NCBI GenBank assembly: GCA_001782805.1 | Contig: MFPT01000017.1 | Coordinates: forward strand, 1-21,608 | DNA: 21,608 nt | Direction of reading: 5' to 3' | Source of the DNA: Candidatus Magasanikbacteria bacterium RIFCSPHIGHO2_01_FULL_41_23 | Lineage (GTDB): Bacteria > Patescibacteria > ABY1 > Magasanikbacterales > UBA922 | Shown here: in pieces, positions 7,712-14,804 of the stretch | Layout of the letters: each line of letters begins with the position of its first letter | Position numbering within the stretch: position 1 is the first letter of the stretch | Position numbers and translations under genes: made by a program | Notes under the pieces: generated by a model | What the model was told of the DNA's origin: nothing | Databases searched by the model: none | The model's input: the letters and a program-made list of their open reading frames with translations, nothing else

Positions 7712-8627
7712 AATGTTGCAATCGGATTTCATGCCACGCAGTCGGATGTCCATGCCAGTGAATTTGGGAAAACAAAATACCGAACATCATAATGGCGCCA
7801 CCCACGATTTGTTCAGATGTCATTGATTCTCCACGCGCAAAAAAAGCGATCGAAACGGCAAACATTGGATATAGCGCGTCAAAAAAAGCGGCTTCAGTGG
7901 ATTTGATTTTTTCCAACGCCGAATACCACAACGATTGCGCGGCTAAAATGGGAATGAGGACAATTAATCCAATAGCAATGAGCGATTGCGCGTCAAATGA
8001 AACGCGCACACTTGATTCCACCGAAAACAATGTAATGGCGCCAAAAATTATCAAGCCGCCGAACAAATTACGAACCAATAAAGCCAATTCATGTGGTACA
8101 TGGCTAATTTTTTTCTTATAAATTATGTTGGCGACGGAATAAGCGACGGCCGCGAGCAAAAAATAACCATCGTAAACCGAAAAATGTGGCGTGACGGAAA
8201 ATAAATTCGTGTTGTACGCGATCAGTCCGATCATAATGGCTACTATACCCACAATATGATTGGTGCGAATTTTTTCTTTCAGAAAAAAATGGGACAAAAT
8301 GATGACAAACGGTGATTGTAATGATATTAACAGCACGCCGTTTAGCACGCTCGAATGCGCGAAACCCATTTGCATGGCCACTGGCCCGATTGTTCCGGCC
8401 AAAAGTCCCATGGAAATTAAAATCCAGAGGGCTTTGCGTTCGCGCAAATGAAGAAATTTTTTTATTTCCGGCAAGAAACCAAAGGAAAATAAAAGTAAAG
8501 CACCAGTCAAAATTTCCGTTAAAAATGACACGACGGCCGGACTGTTGCGCTCAAGTACAAACTTTGACAGTGTCGGATAGGTAGCAAACAACGCGACGGC
8601 GAGAATAGACTTGATTTTGTTGTTCAT
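7698..8627 (-). CDS. EamA/DMT-superfamily transporter
   Basis: This 309-aa protein has ten predicted membrane helices in two EamA repeats. The first covers about 1-135 (SIL..ALFATYPTLSKFVLE, with GPVAMQMGFAHSSVLNGVLL near the end of the repeat). The second covers about 150-290 (FFDALYPMFAVSIAFFARGE, GGAIMMFGILFS). The family exports metabolites such as amino acids or nucleotides, and the substrate cannot be predicted. The last 20 residues hold six histidines (HWHGH, WHE, QHFKQH), which is unusual. It starts with an ATG under an extended -10 promoter shared with the divergent tRNA-Ser, and there is no SD. Confidence 0.87.
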   Translation of the reverse strand: MNNKIKSILAVALFATYPTLSKFVLERNSPAVVSFLTEILTGALLLFSFGFLPEIKKFLHLRERKALWILISMGLLAGTIGPVAMQMGFAHSSVLNGVLLISLQSPFVIILSHFFLKEKIRTNHIVGIVAIMIGLIAYNTNLFSVTPHFSVYDGYFLLAAVAYSVANIIYKKKISHVPHELALLVRNLFGGLIIFGAITLFSVESSVRVSFDAQSLIAIGLIVLIPILAAQSLWYSALEKIKSTEAAFFDALYPMFAVSIAFFARGESMTSEQIVGGAIMMFGILFSQIHWHGHPTAWHEIRLQHFKQH

Positions 8628-8628
8628 A

Positions 8629-8656
8629 TGGTATAATCTCTGGACAGATTATACCA
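8629..8656. promoter_or_regulatory. divergent promoter palindrome for eamA and tRNA-Ser
   Basis: TGGTATAATCT (8629-8639) and AGATTATACCA (8646-8656) form a perfect 11-bp inverted repeat with a 6-nt centre. Each arm is an extended -10 element (TGG-TATAAT). The plus-strand box would drive the tRNA at 8685, and the minus-strand box the EamA gene at 8627. The plus-strand -10 nearly touches the EamA start codon. A -35-like TTGATT lies at 8611-8616 with a short 15-nt spacer. Confidence 0.7.
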
Positions 8657-8684
8657 AATTTTTTGGTTAATGACACGGCATACT

Positions 8685-8778
8685 GGAGAGGTGGCTCGAG
8701 TGGTTGAAGGCACCACTTTCGAAAAGTGGCATCCCGATACAATCGGGATCGAGAGTTCGAATCTCTCCCTCTCCGCCA
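8685..8778 (+). tRNA. tRNA-Ser (anticodon CGA), CCA encoded
   Basis: The acceptor stem GGAGAGG (8685-8691) pairs with CCTCTCC (8768-8774), followed by G and an encoded CCA. The anticodon stem CCACT/AGTGG encloses TTCGAAA, with anticodon CGA at 8720-8722. A long type II variable arm (TCCCGAT/ATCGGGA) and a T arm (GAGAG/CTCTC with TTCGAAT) confirm the serine type. It reads UCG codons. Confidence 0.97.
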
Positions 8779-8792
8779 AGGTTTACATTCAT

Positions 8793-9386
8793 TTATCTCG
8801 CCAACATCTGCAATGCCTCACGCAATAACACTTCACTTGTTTTTCCTTCACTTTGCAAACTTTGCACGACTTCGCGCGCTTCTTGTGAAGAATATCCCAT
8901 GGTTATAAGACCATCGACAACATCCCCCAAAACTCCGCTACTAACCGAACTATCGATCGCCAAACTCTGGCTTTTTAATTTTGATTTTAATTCCACCACC
9001 ACGCGCTCCGCGGTTTTCTTGCCCATGCCTTGCACAGCCGTTAAATAAGTTACGTCTCCGCGCGCAATCGCGGCTTGAATCACATCAATTGAGCCTAAAG
9101 ACAAAATATTCAGCGCGGTTTTGGGACCAATTCCACTGACTGTCAAAAGCAAATTAAAAAATTCCCTCGCTTCCATTGTAGAAAATCCATACAAATCATG
9201 CGCTTGTTCACTGATTTTTAAATAGGTAAAAAATCGTACTACCGTGCTACTTGTGGTGAGCGAAGTCGAACCACTCATTTTATCAGTCGGTGTTACCTGA
9301 ACTTCATACCCTAAACCCGACTCTGTTTCCACAATCAATCCGTTTTTTGTTGTGCCAATTATTTTTCCGGAAATTGACGCGATCAT
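8793..9386 (-). CDS. ruvA: Holliday junction branch migration protein RuvA
   Basis: This 197-aa protein is close to the usual 190-205. The OB-fold domain covers 1-62 (MIASISGKIIGTTKNG, GLGYEV). Two helix-hairpin-helix motifs follow: SGIGPKTALNIL at about 78-89 and VQGMGKKTAERVVVELKSKL at about 113-132. The C-terminal RuvB-binding domain covers about 150-197 (DVVDGLITMGYSSQEAREVV). RuvA tetramers bind four-way junctions and load the RuvB helicase. The start is the ATG at 9386, 2 nt after the pepA stop; an upstream in-frame ATG would run into pepA. An insert of about four residues within GSTSLTTS in the OB fold is encoded by a repeat containing TGAGCGAAGTCGAA. It is the last gene of the ileS-pepA-ruvA operon. 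Confidence 0.96.
   Translation of the reverse strand: MIASISGKIIGTTKNGLIVETESGLGYEVQVTPTDKMSGSTSLTTSSTVVRFFTYLKISEQAHDLYGFSTMEAREFFNLLLTVSGIGPKTALNILSLGSIDVIQAAIARGDVTYLTAVQGMGKKTAERVVVELKSKLKSQSLAIDSSVSSGVLGDVVDGLITMGYSSQEAREVVQSLQSEGKTSEVLLREALQMLAR
9253..9274. repeat. short interspersed repeat inside ruvA
   Basis: GTGG-TGAGCGAAGTCGAA-CCAC is a core flanked by complementary 4-bp arms. The core TGAGCGAAGTCGAA belongs, from memory, to a dispersed repeat seen in many environmental genomes. A variant lies in ileS at 12305-12326. It is read in frame in RuvA. Confidence 0.6.
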
Positions 9387-9388
9387 AA

Positions 9389-10894
9389 CTAATTCCGAAT
9401 ATATTCCACCAACGTCTCCACCCCAAACCCATTTGCTCCAGCCCGAATCCATGGCCGACCTTTGGGCGTATAATAACAACATGACATATCAATGTGTGCC
9501 CACGGGTATTTTACAAAATATTGTAAAAATGCGGCCGCGACCGATGCTCCGGCCAAACGATTATCCCCCACTCCGGAATTATCAATATCCGCCACTTCAC
9601 TCTTATTTCCTTCCGTAAATTCTTCACCCAAAGGCAAACGCCACAACTGTTCTCCGACTTCACCGGAAGCAACCAACAATTTTTCGGCCATTTTTTCTTC
9701 TGTGGTAAACAAACCCGATCGATCCATGCCCAATGCCACGCGACAATGACCGGTCAAAGTAGCCAAATCAATCACTTCTTTGGGCTCATATTTAGCCGCA
9801 TAACACAGCGCATCCGCCAAAATTAACCGACCTTCCGCATCAGTATTCGTGATATGAACCGAAGTGCCATCCATGGCCACTAAAATATCATCGGGACGAT
9901 AGGCGTCTCCATCCGGCATATTTTCACAACTGGGCAATAAACCAACTACATTCTTTTTTATTTTTAATTCCGCCAACGCCAGAATCACACCCAAAACCGA
10001 AGCCGCGCCCAACATATCAAACTTCATATCATTCATATAATTGCTGGGTTTAATAGAAAGACCACCGGAATCATAGGTAATTCCTTTGCCGGCCAAAACT
10101 ATGGGTTTAGTTTTTTTATTATTCTTCGAGTCTGCTTGGGGTAAACCAAAATATTCCAAAATAATAAATTTCGGTTCTTTGGCCGAGCCCTGAGCAACTC
10201 CTAATAAACAACCCATGCCTAATTTTTTCATTTCCGGCCGCGATAAAACTTTTACTTTTATATTTGGATGCTTTTGAGCCAAATCAATCGCTGATTGCGC
10301 CAAATATGCCGGAGTCATAATGGTTGGTGGCACATTACCCAAATGACGCGTATAATTAATTGCTTCACCAATTATTTTTCCTTCTGCCACAGCGCGCTCC
10401 AATATTTTTTTGGCGTCGGATTCAAACGCGCCGAAAAAAGTAATTGATGTTACTTCGCTAACACGAGTATCCTTTTGTTTGTATTCATCAAATGAATACG
10501 CGGCCACTGTTGCGGCCACAGTTGCTTGGCTAATGGCACGAGTCGGATCAAACGCGGTTATAACTTCCTTAGGAATCAGAACGGAAATTTTTTGCGCCTT
10601 CTTGCTTTGAGCTGCAATTATCGCCGCACCAATTACTTGTTTAAACCGACGCACGGTCAATTCTTTTTTTGGTCCTAAACCAGTCAACAAAAGCCGTGGT
10701 GATTGTTTATTGTGAGTGTATAAAAGAGATATCTGCATTTTTTTACCAGAAAAATCTTCAGTTTCAAATGCAGTCTGAATAATACCATTGTGTTCCGCAT
10801 CCAATGATTTTACGGCAGGCTCCAAATCTGCTTCTTCAAACATGGGCAAAATAACACAATCCGCCGGAGTAACGGAAAAAGAAAGTTTGAACAT
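9389..10894 (-). CDS. pepA: leucyl aminopeptidase (M17), cytosolic
   Basis: This 501-aa protein has the full M17 layout. The N-terminal macro-like domain covers about 1-150 and the catalytic domain about 170-501. Expected metal ligands are all present: K270 and D275 (AGKGITYDSGG), D293 (MKFDMLGAAS), D352 and E354 (NTDAEGRL). Catalytic K282 and R356 are also in place. The enzyme is a hexameric dinuclear Zn/Mn peptidase that removes N-terminal residues from peptides; in E. coli PepA also binds DNA as a Xer accessory factor. It starts one nt after the ileS stop (TGATATG) and is followed two nt later by ruvA, so the three genes are certainly co-transcribed. No signal peptide is present. Confidence 0.95.
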   Translation of the reverse strand: MFKLSFSVTPADCVILPMFEEADLEPAVKSLDAEHNGIIQTAFETEDFSGKKMQISLLYTHNKQSPRLLLTGLGPKKELTVRRFKQVIGAAIIAAQSKKAQKISVLIPKEVITAFDPTRAISQATVAATVAAYSFDEYKQKDTRVSEVTSITFFGAFESDAKKILERAVAEGKIIGEAINYTRHLGNVPPTIMTPAYLAQSAIDLAQKHPNIKVKVLSRPEMKKLGMGCLLGVAQGSAKEPKFIILEYFGLPQADSKNNKKTKPIVLAGKGITYDSGGLSIKPSNYMNDMKFDMLGAASVLGVILALAELKIKKNVVGLLPSCENMPDGDAYRPDDILVAMDGTSVHITNTDAEGRLILADALCYAAKYEPKEVIDLATLTGHCRVALGMDRSGLFTTEEKMAEKLLVASGEVGEQLWRLPLGEEFTEGNKSEVADIDNSGVGDNRLAGASVAAAFLQYFVKYPWAHIDMSCCYYTPKGRPWIRAGANGFGVETLVEYIRN

Positions 10895-10895
10895 A

Positions 10896-13895
10896 TCAAA
10901 TTAAAACCAAATTAATTTTTATGAAATGTCCGTCAACCGCAATATCTGGTTCCTCTAATACATCGGCTTTTAATTCTCTTGCCAAAACACTGCGGCAAAT
11001 TTCCATGCCAAAATTATTTATGACGGAAAGCAAAATACTGTCTGCAGTGGCAAAATGGACAGCCACTTTATCGTGAATCGACAAACCCTGTTCTTTGCGC
11101 ATTTGATTAATAGTACGGACAATCTCGCGCGCCAAACCTTCTGTTTGCAACTCTTGAGTAATAATCGTATCAAGCGCAACGCTAATACTGCCATCAATCT
11201 TGGTTAAATAATTCGTTGCTGCCGTACTAATCCTGACATTCTTAACATTCAATTCCTCGGCAATAATCGTTCGCAGATCATCAGATAAGTTAACACTCAT
11301 GACAAAATTTCCCAACACTTGCCGGACTTTAATTCCGGCTTCGGCGCGCAATGACAAACCAAGCTCGACCACTTTTCGTGCCACGTCCATTTCTGCCAAA
11401 ACTTTTTCATCAATCAAACTCTCATCAACTTTCGGCCACATTTCCAAATGAACACTACTATGCTCATCAAGAGGTTTACCTTGAGGAAGTTCCGACTTTA
11501 TCGGAACGAGTCGAGGAATCAATTTTAAATAAATTTCTTCGGCAATAAATGGCGTAAACGGCGCCATAATTTTAGCAAGTGTCAGCAACACATAATTCAA
11601 AGTTGCGATTGCCGCCTGTCTATCTTCGGTATTATCGGATTTAAACCGATCGCGTGAACGACGCAAATACCACGTAGAAAGTTCATCAATAAAATCACGA
11701 ATCGCTCGACCGGCTTTGACCGTATTATACGCATCCATCTCTTGAGTCGTGTCGCGGATTAGTACATATAATTTTGCCAAAATCCACTGATCCAAAATAT
11801 ATTTTGAATCCACGGCTTTTATATCGATGTTTTGTTCAGCTTGGTATGGCTCCAAAAACTCAGTCACATTCCACAGTATATTCACCACTCGATTATACAC
11901 ATCCCGCACTTCCCGATCATTAAAATATAAATTATCCGCGTCCATAACTACGCTCGTCATCAGATAAAACCGCAAGGCATCCATGCCGTATTGTTCAATA
12001 ATAATCCACGGATCAGTATAATTCTGTTTTGATTTGGATAATTTTTCCCCTTTTTCATTCAAAATTGTTCCAGTACAAGCCACATTCTCAAAACTCACAT
12101 TGTCAAACAAGAGAACTGCCATCGTATGCATATAATAAAACCACGCACGTGTTTGGGCAATATACTCGCCGATAAATTGTCCCGGAAAACGCGCCTCAAA
12201 AACATCTTTATTCTCAAACGGATAATGAAATTCGGCAAACGGCATGGAAGCGGATTCCACCCAACAATCAATTACTTCGGGAATACGTTTCATTTCACTG
12301 TCTTGTCCTGAGCCTGTCGAATGGACACATTGATCGCAACGAAGAATAATTTGATCCGCGTATTGTTTGTGCAAATCAAGTTCAGCGACATTTTCTGTTT
12401 TAAAAACCGCGGAAAAATTAAGCGCGCGTTCTTTCAATTCCGCCAAACTGCCAATACAGGAAACATGAGTTTCATTGACAACGCATTTCCAAAATGGCAA
12501 CGGCGTAGCCCAATATCGATTGCGCGAGATATTCCAATCCGGCGCAGTTTCCAAAATATTCAAAAATCGACCGTGCTTTAGGTGATCCGGATGCCAATTT
12601 ATTTTTTCATTTAATTCCAGTAAACGTGCTTTGATTGTTTGAATGTTAATAAACCACGCGGAAATCGCATTGTAAAATAACTGCGTGTCGCAACGCCAGC
12701 AATGTGGATACGAATGTGTATATTGTTGACGATTAAATAAAAGCCCACGATTATCAAGATTATTTTTAATTTCTTTTTCCGCTTTTTTAAAATAAATTCC
12801 ACGCAAAAATTCGGACGCCACATCAGTAAAAATTCCCATACTGTCCAACATGGGCACCATAGGCAAATCAAGTTTTAAGCCCAGATTAAAGTCGTCTTCA
12901 CCATAAATCACGGCCGTATGCACAACACCGGTACCTTCTTCGGTTGTCACAAAATCCCCAGCCGTAATATAATAAGCTTTTTTATTCGTCGCGAGCATTG
13001 CGGGCATATCAAACAATGGTTCGTATTCAAGACCAATCAATTCTGTGCCTTTAATTTCTTTTTCAATTGAAAAATTTTTTCCGCCAAATAATTTTTCAAT
13101 TAGATTTTTGGCTACGACAGAATATTCGTCATTACATTTTACCAAAGCATATTCAATATCATTCCCCACTGCCAACGCCACATTCCCCGGCAATGTCCAT
13201 GGCGTTGTTGTCCAAGCGAGAACAAAAGTATTTTCCGACAATCCCAATGTTTTGGCTTGATCATTATTTTTAATTTTAAATTTAACCGTAACAGTTTCTT
13301 CAGTAACGTCTTTGTAACTATTATCCATAGCAATCTCGGCTTTGGAAACCGGCGTTTCACAGCGCGGACAATACATGAGTACTTTGCGACCTTCGTAAAT
13401 TAAACCCTTATCCCAAATCGTTTTGAGCGACCACCACACGGATTCCATATACGTGGCATCCATAGTTTTGTAGGCATTGTCAAACTCCACCCAACGGCCT
13501 TCGCGATCAACCATTTTTTTCCATTCTTTGGTGTACAACAAAACCTTGGACTTACAGGCTTCATTAAATATGCCCACACCCATGGCTTCAATTTGTTTTT
13601 TACCGGAAATTTGTAACTCTTTTTCGATGAGACTTTCGATCGGTAATCCATGACAATCCCAGCCCCAACGCCGACGCACTCGATACCCTTTCATGGTCCA
13701 ATAGCGCGGGATAACATCTTTTATCACTGAACTCAAAATATGCCCATAATGCGGCAAACCCGTGGCAAACGGCGGACCATCATAAAATACGTACGGCTTA
13801 TTTTCCGGACGCTGGGCAATGGATTTTTCAAATGTTTTGTCCTCACTCCAAAACTGCAAAATTTCTTGTTCGTGTTGATTGGCGTTATAAGGCAT
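10896..13895 (-). CDS. ileS: isoleucyl-tRNA synthetase, type 2 (eukaryote-like)
   Basis: This 999-aa class I synthetase charges tRNA-Ile. The signature HYGH is at 49-52 in ATGLPHYGHILSSVIKD, the form found in type 2 IleRS, a clade in which lower mupirocin sensitivity is known. KLSKS at 618-622 replaces KMSKS. The CP1 editing domain lies at about 200-390 (AWTTTPWTLPGN; EEGTGVVHTAVIYGEDD with the editing Asp). Cys pairs CPRC (176-179) and CWRC (399-402) may bind zinc. The usual WFDSGS stretch reads WVESAS. Residues about 524-532 (VHSTGSGQD) and a stretch near RLVPIKSELPQGK look like in-frame insertions encoded by palindromic repeats. It is the first gene of the ileS-pepA-ruvA operon. No SD precedes the ATG and no T-box is visible. 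Confidence 0.95.
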   Translation of the reverse strand: MPYNANQHEQEILQFWSEDKTFEKSIAQRPENKPYVFYDGPPFATGLPHYGHILSSVIKDVIPRYWTMKGYRVRRRWGWDCHGLPIESLIEKELQISGKKQIEAMGVGIFNEACKSKVLLYTKEWKKMVDREGRWVEFDNAYKTMDATYMESVWWSLKTIWDKGLIYEGRKVLMYCPRCETPVSKAEIAMDNSYKDVTEETVTVKFKIKNNDQAKTLGLSENTFVLAWTTTPWTLPGNVALAVGNDIEYALVKCNDEYSVVAKNLIEKLFGGKNFSIEKEIKGTELIGLEYEPLFDMPAMLATNKKAYYITAGDFVTTEEGTGVVHTAVIYGEDDFNLGLKLDLPMVPMLDSMGIFTDVASEFLRGIYFKKAEKEIKNNLDNRGLLFNRQQYTHSYPHCWRCDTQLFYNAISAWFINIQTIKARLLELNEKINWHPDHLKHGRFLNILETAPDWNISRNRYWATPLPFWKCVVNETHVSCIGSLAELKERALNFSAVFKTENVAELDLHKQYADQIILRCDQCVHSTGSGQDSEMKRIPEVIDCWVESASMPFAEFHYPFENKDVFEARFPGQFIGEYIAQTRAWFYYMHTMAVLLFDNVSFENVACTGTILNEKGEKLSKSKQNYTDPWIIIEQYGMDALRFYLMTSVVMDADNLYFNDREVRDVYNRVVNILWNVTEFLEPYQAEQNIDIKAVDSKYILDQWILAKLYVLIRDTTQEMDAYNTVKAGRAIRDFIDELSTWYLRRSRDRFKSDNTEDRQAAIATLNYVLLTLAKIMAPFTPFIAEEIYLKLIPRLVPIKSELPQGKPLDEHSSVHLEMWPKVDESLIDEKVLAEMDVARKVVELGLSLRAEAGIKVRQVLGNFVMSVNLSDDLRTIIAEELNVKNVRISTAATNYLTKIDGSISVALDTIITQELQTEGLAREIVRTINQMRKEQGLSIHDKVAVHFATADSILLSVINNFGMEICRSVLARELKADVLEEPDIAVDGHFIKINLVLI
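11489..11507. repeat. palindrome inside ileS
   Basis: GTTCCGA-CTTTA-TCGGAAC is a perfect 7-bp inverted repeat with a 5-nt loop. It encodes part of a segment (VPIKSE) near the C-terminal part of IleRS that I would not expect in the family, so it may be an inserted repeat. Confidence 0.5.
12305..12326. repeat. short interspersed repeat inside ileS
   Basis: GTCC-TGAGCCTGTCGAAT-GGAC has complementary 4-bp arms and a core sharing TGAGC..GTCGAA with the repeat in ruvA. It is read in frame as the VHSTGSGQD stretch, next to the RCDQC cysteines of IleRS. Confidence 0.65.
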
Positions 13896-13932
13896 AAAAA
13901 ATAAAAATCACCAACAGCGGCAACGGGGAGAT

Positions 13933-13954
13933 GCCGACAGGGAGGATAGTCGGC
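13933..13954. other. hairpin between the 82-aa gene and ileS
   Basis: GCCGAC (13933-13938) pairs with GTCGGC (13949-13954) around a 10-nt loop. It overlaps the stop codon of the 82-aa gene. No T tract follows on the minus strand, so it is not a clear terminator, and ileS may be read through from upstream. The 58-nt gap holds nothing else I can name. Confidence 0.4.
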
Positions 13955-14202
13955 TATTTGAGGGTGATGAGCGGCTGGGTTTGGCAGAATCGGCAATCAC
14001 AATCCGGATCAATGAATTCAGCTTCTTTGCCCAAATTCATTGATTGGATGAACATACCGATATCAGAGAGTTTCAAGAAATAAACCGGATAGCGAGACGC
14101 GCCGCGCGGATGCAGGGCATCTTTGGTTTCATCAGTGAGATGTTTAACGCACTCTCTAAGAGCACGGATCTTCTGAATTTCAGTTTCAACGTGAATTTCC
14201 AA
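13954..14202 (-). CDS. small Cys-containing hypothetical protein (82 aa)
   Basis: I do not recognise this protein. It is soluble, with a helical first half (IQKIRALRECVKHLTDETKD) and a central beta-like segment (SRYPVYFLKLSDIGMFI). The tail EFIDPDCDCRFCQTQ has three close cysteines (C-x-C-x2-C) that could bind a metal or form a redox site. The open frame extends to a TTG at 14277, but that region is a promoter. I place the start at the TTG at 14202 because AAAAGGAG lies five nt upstream. Use of a strong SD and a sigma70 promoter is shared with the alpha-CTD gene and almost nothing else here. It lies upstream of ileS, possibly in the same transcript. Confidence 0.65.
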   Translation of the reverse strand: MEIHVETEIQKIRALRECVKHLTDETKDALHPRGASRYPVYFLKLSDIGMFIQSMNLGKEAEFIDPDCDCRFCQTQPLITLK

Positions 14203-14248
14203 TGGTTCTCCTTTTAGATCTGCTTTGTGGCAACTCACCACATGTCTA

Positions 14249-14277
14249 ATTACATCAAAAAATACTCCATGTGTCAA
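14249..14277 (-). promoter_or_regulatory. sigma70 promoter of the 82-aa gene
   Basis: On the minus strand TTGACA (14277-14272), a 17-nt spacer and TGTAAT (14254-14249) are seen. The start near 14242 leaves a leader of about 40 nt, which holds CATGTGGTGAGTTGC and the SD. This promoter excludes the upstream TTG as start codon. Confidence 0.7.
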
Positions 14278-14282
14278 TGATA

Positions 14283-14311
14283 TTGTCCACTAAAAATCCC
14301 CGTGTTATAAT
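14283..14311 (+). promoter_or_regulatory. promoter of the rpiB-rpe-trxB operon
   Basis: TTGTCC at 14283-14288, a 17-nt spacer and TATAAT at 14306-14311, preceded by TGT (extended -10). The leader would be about 18 nt without an SD. It is divergent from, and adjacent to, the promoter of the 82-aa gene. Confidence 0.7.
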
Positions 14312-14335
14312 CCCTTTATCTATAAATAATAGAAT

Positions 14336-14794
14336 ATGTACAATGGCCCTCTATACATTACTTCGGATCACGGCGGTTTCCAATTAAAAAAACGCCTAAT
14401 TCGATATTTGGAAAATGAATTAAAGCGACCAGTCACTGATATGGGTCCGGACAAACATATGGACGATGACGATTATCCTGATTATGTATTTCCGCTGGCC
14501 AATCGAGTAGTGGCCAAAAACGCGCGTGGGATTGCAATCTGCAAAAATGGAATTGGAGTCACTATCGCCGCCAACAAAGTACGCGGCGCACGGGCCGGAC
14601 TCTGTTACAATCTGGCAGTCGCAGAATCTATGATGCTTGATGACAATACAAATATTATGTGCCTGGCCAGTCATTTAAGCACTGACGAACACGCCATGGC
14701 CATGGTCAAACGCTGGCTAGCCACTGATTTCAGCGGAGCTGAACGACATATTCGACGATTACAAAAAGAAGCGGATTACGAAGCCAAGAAGTAA
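14336..14794 (+). CDS. rpiB: RpiB/LacAB-family sugar-phosphate isomerase
   Basis: This 152-aa protein has the usual family length. It interconverts ribose 5-phosphate and ribulose 5-phosphate if it acts as RpiB. Seen: ITSDHGGFQLKK with D11-H12 (phosphosugar binding), DYPDYVFPLANRV, and GIAICKNGIGVTIAANKVRG with the catalytic Cys69 and the AANK block. The usual GTG after the Cys is KNG here. The family's RxHNxAN segment is LDDNTN, so the histidine linked to ring opening is replaced by Asp103. The enzyme may therefore use another base or another substrate. It begins the operon with rpe 10 nt downstream, which supports a pentose phosphate role. Confidence 0.85.
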   Translation: MYNGPLYITSDHGGFQLKKRLIRYLENELKRPVTDMGPDKHMDDDDYPDYVFPLANRVVAKNARGIAICKNGIGVTIAANKVRGARAGLCYNLAVAESMMLDDNTNIMCLASHLSTDEHAMAMVKRWLATDFSGAERHIRRLQKEADYEAKK

Positions 14795-14804
14795 AAAAGT
14801 AATT

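Noticed and set aside
13896..13953. T-box or other amino-acid riboswitch before ileS
   Set aside because: The gap is 58 nt with one small hairpin; no T-box sequence or antiterminator is visible.
14203..14277. Longer N-terminus for the 82-aa protein from TTG 14277
   Set aside because: That TTG is the start of a TTGACA -35 box, with TGTAAT 17 nt on; a strong SD precedes TTG 14202.
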